A DNA stretch of 5,835 bases from an uncultured Eubacteriales bacterium (GTDB taxonomy: Bacteria > Bacillota > Clostridia > Christensenellales > Pumilibacteraceae), in NCBI GenBank assembly GCA_900555875.1, contig USNB01000084.1:1-5835 (forward strand). The letters are read 5' to 3'. The notes under the pieces are model-generated. The model had not been told where the DNA came from and ran no database searches. It worked only from the letters and a program-made list of their open reading frames with translations. Of this stretch, positions 1 through 5,221 are shown piece after piece; within the stretch, counting starts at the first letter, position 1, and the number at the start of each line of letters is the position of its first letter. A program made the position numbers and the translations under genes.

Positions 1-1440
1 GGCATAGATCCTTCGCGCATAAGCGTGACGGTGTTTGCGGGCGACGACGACTGTCCGCGCGACGACGAATCCGCGGCTTATTGGGAAAAAGCGGGCATAC
101 CCAAAGAACGTATATGGTTCCTGCCTAAGTCCAATAACTGGTGGGGACCTGCCGGCACGACGGGACCTTGCGGACCGGATACCGAGATGTTCATCGATAC
201 GGGAAAACCCGCATGTTCTCCCGAATGCTCGCCCGCATGCGACTGCGGCAAATATCTCGAAATATGGAACGACGTGTTCATGCAGTATAATAAGACTGCG
301 GAAGGTGCGTACGAACCGCTCAAACAGAAGAACGTGGATACGGGTATGGGACTCGAGCGTACCGTCAAGACGCTGTGGGGAGTTTCCAGCGTATACGACA
401 CGGATCTTTTCGTTCCCATAATAGGCAAGATAGAGGAGCTGACGGGCAAAAAATACGGATCGGACGAAGCGACCACAAAGGCGATACGCGTCATAGCCGA
501 TCATATCCGCACTTCCGTCATGATAATAGGCGACGAAAAGGGCGTGGTATGTTCCAATGTCGATCAGGGCTATATCCTCCGCCGTCTGCTTCGCCGCGCG
601 ATACGCTTCGTAAAGCAGCTCGGCGCCGGCACGGGGATCCTCGGCAAAGTCGCCGAGGTGGTGATAGCCGAGTATGAAGACGTATATCCCGAACTTCGCC
701 GCAACGCGGAACGCGTGATCGGAGAGATAAATGCCGAAGAGCAGCGCTTTGAAAAGACGATCGTCAGCGGAATGAAACGTTTCGAAGCGATCCGCGACCA
801 TCTTGTCGGCGACACGATAGCCGGAAATACGGCTTTCAAACTGTATGATACTTTCGGTTTCCCTATAGAGATGACCGCGGAACTTGCGAAGGAAGCGGGG
901 CTTAAAGTGGATCTCGAGGGGTTTGAAAAGGCGTTCAAAGAACATCAGGCGAAGAGCCAGGCGGGCGCGGAGCATAAGTTCAAGGCGGGTCTTGCGGACA
1001 CCCGCGAACGCACGGTCAAGCTGCACACCGCCACGCACCTTCTTCACGCCGCGCTCAAGAAAGTTCTTCACGATTCGGGCGTGTCGCAGAGGGGAAGCAA
1101 CATCACGGAGGAACGTCTGCGTTTCGACTTTAACTTCCCGCGGCCGCTCACCCCTGACGAGATAAAGGCGGTGGAAGACGAGGTCAACGCCGCGATAGCA
1201 GCCAAAGTTCCGGTGGTATGCAAGGAAATGACGCTGGACGAGGCGAAAGCGCTGGGCGCGGAAGCGCATTTCGAAAACAAATACGGTGAACGCGTCAAGG
1301 TGTACATCATGGGCGATTATTCCACCGAGGTGTGCGGAGGACCTCACGCCGAGAACACCGGCGATCTCGGGCACTTCAAGATACTCAAAGAGCAGTCCTC
1401 GAGCGCGGGGATAAGGCGTATAAAGGCGACTATAGAGTAA
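1..1440 (+). CDS. alaS: Alanine--tRNA ligase, compact form, 5' end outside the window
   Basis: This cytoplasmic class II enzyme charges tRNA-Ala with alanine and removes mischarged serine or glycine. The frame is open from base 1, so ATG 25 is not needed as a start; by alignment from memory to E. coli AlaRS about 120 N-terminal residues, with motifs 1 and 2, lie upstream. Visible parts in order are the TGPCGP catalytic segment (about 163-180), class II motif 3 DTGMGLER (337-360), the helical tRNA-binding region with VIADHIR and YILRRLLRRA, and the editing domain. The editing domain has both zinc-ligand pairs, HTATH (1024-1038) and CGGPH (1333-1347). Two normal parts are absent. The beta-barrel with its usual FYAESGGQ-like motif is replaced by about 25 residues (roughly 945-1020), and the protein ends just after AGIRRIKA, so the C-Ala oligomerisation domain is missing. 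The estimated full length is about 600 residues against about 875 in E. coli. I recall similar short forms in CPR/Patescibacteria. The reading frame is intact and the active-site motifs in view are conserved, so it is probably functional. Confidence 0.97.
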   Translation, partial: GIDPSRISVTVFAGDDDCPRDDESAAYWEKAGIPKERIWFLPKSNNWWGPAGTTGPCGPDTEMFIDTGKPACSPECSPACDCGKYLEIWNDVFMQYNKTAEGAYEPLKQKNVDTGMGLERTVKTLWGVSSVYDTDLFVPIIGKIEELTGKKYGSDEATTKAIRVIADHIRTSVMIIGDEKGVVCSNVDQGYILRRLLRRAIRFVKQLGAGTGILGKVAEVVIAEYEDVYPELRRNAERVIGEINAEEQRFEKTIVSGMKRFEAIRDHLVGDTIAGNTAFKLYDTFGFPIEMTAELAKEAGLKVDLEGFEKAFKEHQAKSQAGAEHKFKAGLADTRERTVKLHTATHLLHAALKKVLHDSGVSQRGSNITEERLRFDFNFPRPLTPDEIKAVEDEVNAAIAAKVPVVCKEMTLDEAKALGAEAHFENKYGERVKVYIMGDYSTEVCGGPHAENTGDLGHFKILKEQSSSAGIRRIKATIE

Positions 1441-1477
1441 ATAATAAAAACGGCGATCTTCGCCGTTTTTATTATTT
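1439..1477 (+). terminator. Bidirectional intrinsic terminator overlapping the alaS stop codon
   Basis: A perfect 18-bp stem pairs 1439-1456 with 1460-1477 around a 3-base TCT loop. The GC core CGGCGA/TCGCCG is flanked by an A-tract on the left and T-rich TTTTTATTATTT on the right, so it can end transcription in either direction. The last two bases of the alaS TAA are part of the stem. In the + direction it ends alaS; in the - direction it would end any transcript coming from the structured element at 1491-1619. Confidence 0.93.
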
Positions 1478-1490
1478 TATCCTTTTTGGG

Positions 1491-1619
1491 GGACGGCGGA
1501 TAGCGGGCTGATGGCGACTACGTGCTCGGTCATTTACTCCGGTTCGCGCTACCGCTTGCTCACCGACAGTAGTAAATTTCCTCTCCTGCCCACGCCCTGA
1601 GCCCCACTCTGCGCCGTCC
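1491..1619 (-). ncRNA. Candidate structured RNA or long imperfect palindrome, family unknown
   Basis: This 129-base stretch folds on itself through nested arms. GGACGGCG (1491-1498) pairs with 1612-1619, GGGCT (1505-1509) with AGCCC (1600-1604), GGCG (1513-1516) with CGCC (1593-1596), and ATTTACT (1532-1538) with AGTAAAT (1571-1577). CGGT (1540-1543) can pair with ACCG at either 1551-1554 or 1562-1565. Between the GGCG and ATTTACT stems sits a symmetrical unpaired bubble of about 15 bases per side. The - strand is favoured only because a terminator lies 13 bases beyond its end, and because on the + strand the element is upstream of the transporter promoter. No clear - strand promoter was found. 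The rod with a central bubble recalls 6S RNA, but I could not match conserved sequence. It could also be a non-transcribed palindromic repeat. Confidence 0.35.
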
Positions 1620-1633
1620 GCTATTTCGGGACA

Positions 1634-1669
1634 GGAAAGAGGGCGCCTGCGGCGCGAGTGAAGATTTCC
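1634..1669. repeat. Small two-part hairpin between the structured element and the promoter
   Basis: GGAAA (1634-1638) can pair with TTTCC (1665-1669), enclosing a tighter hairpin of GCGCC (1643-1647) and GGCGC (1651-1655) with a TGC loop. There is no T-run on either side, so it is not a typical terminator. It could be a 5' part of a - strand RNA continuing into 1491-1619, or a protein-binding site upstream of the transporter promoter. No function can be assigned. Confidence 0.3.
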
Positions 1670-1687
1670 CGCCCGCCCGAAAAACGG

Positions 1688-1716
1688 TTGCATTTTTTGC
1701 ATGGGAGTGATATGAT
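1688..1716 (+). promoter_or_regulatory. Sigma-A type promoter P1 for the ABC exporter gene
   Basis: The -35 hexamer TTGCAT (1688-1693) and -10 hexamer TATGAT (1711-1716) are separated by exactly 17 bases, with an extended -10 TG at 1708-1709. The predicted start of transcription is near 1722-1724, giving a leader of about 70 bases that includes the poly-G run. TGCA occurs twice, within the -35 box (1689-1692) and in the spacer (1698-1701), separated by a T-run; this could be a regulator site but is short. Confidence 0.7.
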
Positions 1717-1720
1717 TGTA

Positions 1721-1750
1721 TTGTGCCTCAAGGTGGGGGGGGGGTATAAC
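1721..1750 (+). promoter_or_regulatory. Second candidate promoter P2 with a poly-G run in its spacer
   Basis: TTGTGC (1721-1726, weak -35, TTG conserved) and TATAAC (1745-1750, five of six matches to the -10 consensus) are separated by 18 bases. Ten of those bases are the uninterrupted G-run at 1735-1744, directly abutting the -10 box. Loss of one G would give the preferred 17-base spacing. Transcription would start near 1757. The weak -35 makes this less certain than P1. Confidence 0.4.
1735..1744 (+). repeat. Homopolymer run of ten G
   Basis: Ten consecutive G lie about 50 bases upstream of the exporter start codon. Runs of this length are prone to slipped-strand errors in replication and also to sequencing error. 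Its position, downstream of P1 and inside the spacer of P2, means length changes could alter promoter strength or leader RNA structure. Confidence 0.95.
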
Positions 1751-1782
1751 ACATGAGTACGGCAATAAAATAATATCATTAT

Positions 1783-1788
1783 AAGGAG
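1783..1788 (+). promoter_or_regulatory. Ribosome binding site of the ABC exporter gene
   Basis: AAGGAG sits 5 bases before ATG 1794. It is the strong match that fixes the start of the 1044-residue protein. Just upstream, ATAAT (1770-1774) and ATTAT (1778-1782) form a weak AT-only inverted repeat next to the site. Confidence 0.88.
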
Positions 1789-1793
1789 ACGAC

Positions 1794-4700
1794 ATGTTAT
1801 CCGTAAGAGAACTGACAAAGTCTTACAAGACTAAGGGCGGAGTTGTCACCAAGGCGCTTGACGGGGTGAGCATAGATTTTCCCGAGCGCGGCATGGTGTT
1901 CATACTCGGCAAGAGCGGATCGGGTAAATCCACGCTCCTCAATGTCACGGGCGGTCTCGACCGACCGGACAGCGGCGAGATAATCGTCAAGGGCAAGAGC
2001 AGTAAGGATTTCTCCGCATCCGATTTCGACAGCTATCGCAACACGTTCATCGGCTTTATCTTCCAGGAGTATAACATCCTGAACGAATTCAACGTCGAAC
2101 AGAACATCGCGCTCGCGCTCCAGCTGCAGGGGAAGAAGAACGACAAGGAAGCCGTGAACGCCCTCCTCGAGCAGGTGGATCTCGTGGGATACGGGCATCG
2201 CAAACCCAACACGCTGTCCGGCGGACAGAAGCAGAGGGTGGCTATCGCCCGCGCGCTCATCAAGGATCCCGAGATAATCATGGCGGACGAGCCTACGGGC
2301 GCGCTCGATTCCAAGACGGGCAAGGACGTCATGGATACGCTCAAGAAGCTGTCGCGCGAAAAGCTCGTCATAGTGGTCTCGCACGATCTCGATTTTGCCG
2401 AGCAGTACGGCGACCGCATAGTGGAGATGAAGGACGGAAAGATCATCTCCGACGTGACCAAGAACTACGCGGCTGCGCGCGCACTTTCCGCGAATGTCAG
2501 CGTGATCGCGGACGACACTCTGCGCGTGCGCGGCGGTACGCGTCTGACGGATGCCGAGCTCGAGAAGATCCGCGCTATGATAGAGCATGCGCCCGCCGGC
2601 TCTGAGACGATAATCTCCGCGGACGAGCGTAAGGTAGACAGTTTCAAACGCGCGAATAATATATCCGCCGACGGCAGCAGCGAATATTTCGCCGCTACGA
2701 AACCGTCGGACATACAGACGGTAGGCTATGACGGCAGGCAGACCAAATTTATCAAATCCCGTCTGCCCATGGGTCACGCGCTCCGCATGGGCGCGAGCGG
2801 TCTCAAGACCAAGCCCGTCCGTCTCATCCTCACGATATTCATCTCCATCCTCGCCTTCGGCTTATTCGGCGTCATGTCGACGATGATGATGTATGATATG
2901 AATTATTCCGTAGCCGTGGCGCTTGACGGCAGCAGCTACACTTCGTTCATATTGCAAAAAGAATATGATATAACGTATACGAATCGTTCGATAAATTATT
3001 ATGACGGGGAATTACACGAGTCATCTTATTCGGATGTTAATACGCGTCCTGCGAAAATAACGGCAGATGAACTTGCCGATTATTCCGCAGGAGCGCAGGA
3101 TATAAAATTCGCCGGTATCTGGTATCAGGATTACATGAACTGCAACAATCTTAACGGCAATACGATGTCGTCTTATTGGTCGCATACGCCGATAGGATTC
3201 ACTGATGTCGGCAGCGAATTTCTTACCGAAAACGTCGGCGGCGAATATATCCTTGCGGGTACGGCGCCCGAAAAGGCTAACGAAGTCGCGATATCCCGTT
3301 ATATGTATGACGTAATTATCGAAAGTAACGGTCTGCGTGAGCCCAATGATTGGAGTGTGGTCGACGATCCGGATATGAGTTACGAGGATCTCAGGTATGA
3401 GCCTGGTGAGGATGTGACCGTCGACGGAGAGGTAGACGAAAATGTGATCGGCAAGTACATAAGTTTTTACAGCAGTTCAGGTGATATAACGCTCAAGATA
3501 ACGGCGGTATATAATGTCGGCGAGATACCTTCGGAATACGATTCGCTTAAAGAAAGCGATGGTATGGGTGGCGGACAGCAGGGAGAAACGAGTGGAGACG
3601 GCGGCATAGATATGGACCATTATATGCGTACCGATCTGAACAGTCTGCTTTACGTTTCTCCCGTGTTTGCCGACGAATATCCGGAGTTTACGGATTTCAA
3701 CGGATATTACGATGATTCGAACGCTTATATCAACGATGTATATTATTATATCGGCTTTATCCCGAGCGACTTTTATTCGGATCAGATGAGTGTGATTTTT
3801 CCGTCCATGCTTGACGATGCGTATAAGTTCTATTCATTCGATACGTGCGGTGAGGTAACGGATCCGACAGTGGGTTCTCGCCAGGTATATATAAATGCAG
3901 ACGATTTCAGTCAAATGGCGAGATATCTGTATGATGCGCCCGTACCTGTCTTTGATCCCGATTACCCGGAAGAAGTGTTGTATTATGATAACTATTGTAA
4001 CCAGAACCTCAATGAGGAAGAACGAATCAGTTTCGAAAATGTCTTAAATAATTATTACGATAGCACACCGGATGAAGAAGATATTGAATTCGTTTTGAAC
4101 AGACTTAAGACCGATTGGGATGAATATGTCGTAAACGGACATTGGGAAGAATACGGAATAACGTATGAATTCCTGCCTTATGATAAATTATACATCAACA
4201 CATCTGAACCTGATGACTCGAACGCACTGACTATACTCGGAGTTTTCTATCGTAGCGAAAGAAGCTACGGATATGTGATGTCGCGTGAGACTTTTGAGGA
4301 TATCGGCGAAACATGCGGAAGCTATTATATCGGAGAGACGATAATAGAATCCGATTATGTCCCGCCCGCAGACGGAAGATATTCCGCTCTTATCGCGAAT
4401 GTAGAGTCGGCTTCTTACGACGCGCTCATGTATATGCTGGATGTGAGCGAAGACGGTACAAATATGGTCATGCTGAATAACACATCCTACAACGATGCCG
4501 CCAGTGCCGCCAGGATGTTCGACGACATGTCCTTTGTGTTCGCGATAATCGGCGCAGTGCTGGCTGTGATAAGCGCATTACTGCTGTTCAACTACATCTC
4601 GGTATCCATCTCCGATAAGCGCAAGGAGATAGGTATCCTGCGCGCGGTGGGCGCAAGGGGATCGGACGTGTTCAAGATCTTCATTTGCGAGAGCCTTATG

Positions 4701-4928
4701 ATAGCGATCATATGCGGCGTGCTCGCGATAGTCGCGGCGATAGTCGCATGCTTTATCATCAATACGGTGACTGCATCCTCTGCGATAGCGATACAGCTGC
4801 TGAATTTCGGCTTTATCAACGGCCTAATAGTCTTTGGTATCGCCCTTGTGGTGGCGTTCATAGGAACGATCCTTCCCGTATTCTTTGCGGCAAGGAAAGT
4901 GCCGGTGGAGAGCATCCGCGCCCTTTGA
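1794..4928 (+). CDS. ABC exporter, fused ATP-binding and FtsX-type permease protein
   Basis: This is a membrane ATPase of the MacB/FtsX-like (type VII) exporter group. Residues 1-225 form the nucleotide-binding domain, with Walker A GKSGSGKST (39-47), Q-loop Gln91, signature LSGGQ (141-145), Walker B ending in catalytic Glu166 (IIMADE, 161-166) and switch His197. All catalytic residues are present. A cytoplasmic linker (about 222-340) leads to helix 1 (342-366). A large external domain (about 367-911) follows, then helices 2 (912-935), 3 (962-989) and 4 (1008-1032). The DKRKEIGILRAVGA segment (941-954) after helix 2 is the typical FtsX-family cytoplasmic loop. The external domain of about 545 residues exceeds the roughly 200-250 usual in MacB or BceB. 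It is rich in Tyr, Asp and Glu, has four Cys (450, 685, 735, 841) and a Gly-rich acidic stretch (586-605). With one ATPase and four helices per chain it should act as a homodimer. Family members expel antibiotics, peptides or lipoproteins, or transmit mechanical force across the membrane; the substrate here is unknown. The gene stands alone behind its own promoter, with no adjacent partner, sensor kinase or regulator. Confidence 0.95.
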   Translation: MLSVRELTKSYKTKGGVVTKALDGVSIDFPERGMVFILGKSGSGKSTLLNVTGGLDRPDSGEIIVKGKSSKDFSASDFDSYRNTFIGFIFQEYNILNEFNVEQNIALALQLQGKKNDKEAVNALLEQVDLVGYGHRKPNTLSGGQKQRVAIARALIKDPEIIMADEPTGALDSKTGKDVMDTLKKLSREKLVIVVSHDLDFAEQYGDRIVEMKDGKIISDVTKNYAAARALSANVSVIADDTLRVRGGTRLTDAELEKIRAMIEHAPAGSETIISADERKVDSFKRANNISADGSSEYFAATKPSDIQTVGYDGRQTKFIKSRLPMGHALRMGASGLKTKPVRLILTIFISILAFGLFGVMSTMMMYDMNYSVAVALDGSSYTSFILQKEYDITYTNRSINYYDGELHESSYSDVNTRPAKITADELADYSAGAQDIKFAGIWYQDYMNCNNLNGNTMSSYWSHTPIGFTDVGSEFLTENVGGEYILAGTAPEKANEVAISRYMYDVIIESNGLREPNDWSVVDDPDMSYEDLRYEPGEDVTVDGEVDENVIGKYISFYSSSGDITLKITAVYNVGEIPSEYDSLKESDGMGGGQQGETSGDGGIDMDHYMRTDLNSLLYVSPVFADEYPEFTDFNGYYDDSNAYINDVYYYIGFIPSDFYSDQMSVIFPSMLDDAYKFYSFDTCGEVTDPTVGSRQVYINADDFSQMARYLYDAPVPVFDPDYPEEVLYYDNYCNQNLNEEERISFENVLNNYYDSTPDEEDIEFVLNRLKTDWDEYVVNGHWEEYGITYEFLPYDKLYINTSEPDDSNALTILGVFYRSERSYGYVMSRETFEDIGETCGSYYIGETIIESDYVPPADGRYSALIANVESASYDALMYMLDVSEDGTNMVMLNNTSYNDAASAARMFDDMSFVFAIIGAVLAVISALLLFNYISVSISDKRKEIGILRAVGARGSDVFKIFICESLMIAIICGVLAIVAAIVACFIINTVTASSAIAIQLLNFGFINGLIVFGIALVVAFIGTILPVFFAARKVPVESIRAL

Positions 4929-4957
4929 TCGATGTAATAACAGCCGTATGACGGTTT

Positions 4958-4991
4958 CACGCCTCCCTGCGCCGGTGCGCGGGGAGGCGTG
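4958..4991 (+). terminator. GC-rich hairpin after the ABC exporter gene, possible terminator
   Basis: CACGCCTCCC (4958-4967) pairs with GGGAGGCGTG (4982-4991), and inside it GCGC (4969-4972) pairs with GCGC (4977-4980) around a CGGT loop. The stem starts 29 bases after the stop codon and is very stable, but no T-run follows, so it is not a standard intrinsic terminator. It may protect the 3' end of the mRNA or slow polymerase. A smaller hairpin CCGT-ATG-ACGG followed by TTT lies just before it (4944-4957). Confidence 0.45.
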
Positions 4992-5024
4992 GTCGATCAG
5001 GGGAGCAAGAGCCGCGCTGGCGGT

Positions 5025-5082
5025 CGGATCGCAAGTGCTTCCGCTGCGTTACGATCTTAAGAGCGCCGCGAAATGCGATCCG
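5025..5082. repeat. Inverted repeat with 9-base arms
   Basis: CGGATCGCA (5025-5033) and TGCGATCCG (5074-5082) are perfect inverted copies 40 bases apart. The intervening sequence contains the palindrome CTTAAG but no convincing second stem. The gap has no supported gene. A TATAAT sequence (5097-5102) lies just to the right, but no good -35 box precedes it. Confidence 0.5.
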
Positions 5083-5124
5083 TTCCGGTCATACAATATA
5101 ATAAAAGCGCACAGACCGACTGAA

Positions 5125-5155
5125 ATGCACCCCCAAAAAAATTTTGGGGGTGCAT
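5125..5155. repeat. Perfect 14-bp hairpin with C5 and G5 arms
   Basis: ATGCACCCCCAAAA (5125-5138) and its exact complement (5142-5155) flank a 3-base AAA loop. The A/T pairs are at the loop end, not the base, and no T-run follows on either strand except a short TTTT at 5160-5163. This is unlike a classical terminator. It may still block transcription between the convergent genes, or be one copy of a dispersed repeat. Confidence 0.75.
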
Positions 5156-5193
5156 GGCGTTTTCGGGCGTATGTGTTTTATATCCGGAAATAT

Positions 5194-5221
5194 ATCCGGC
5201 TGCGGTCGGTCACAGCCGGAT
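5194..5221 (-). terminator. Terminator-like hairpin overlapping the end of the YwaF-like gene
   Basis: On the - strand ATCCGGCTG (5221-5213) pairs with CAGCCGGAT (5202-5194) across a 10-base loop, and is followed by the AT-rich ATATTTCC. The left arm is made from the last three codons of the gene (Ile-Arg-Leu), and the stop codon TGA lies in the loop. The trailing T-run is weak, so the strength is uncertain. TATATCCGG is directly repeated at 5179-5187 and 5191-5199. Confidence 0.5.

Noticed and set aside
25..27. First start codon (GTG-ACG region read as the alaS start)
   Set aside because: The frame is open to base 1 and the encoded sequence aligns with the middle of the AlaRS catalytic domain, so the true start is outside the window.
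1491..1640. Known RNA families (tmRNA, RNase P RNA, SRP RNA, T-box, cobalamin riboswitch)
   Set aside because: A partial resemblance such as GAGGAAA on the - strand or GGGCTGAT on the + strand is seen, but the other conserved elements of these families are missing.
1472..1795. 107-codon open frame on the - strand across the alaS-exporter gap
   Set aside because: It runs through the palindromic element and the poly-G promoter and shows no protein-like motif.
1797..2777. Long 326-codon open frame on the - strand
   Set aside because: It lies wholly opposite the ATPase coding region, has no recognisable domain, and is explained by codon bias in GC-rich DNA.
5097..5102. TATAAT as the -10 box of a + strand promoter
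   Set aside because: No reasonable -35 box lies 16-18 bases upstream, and no gene or clear RNA follows on the + strand.
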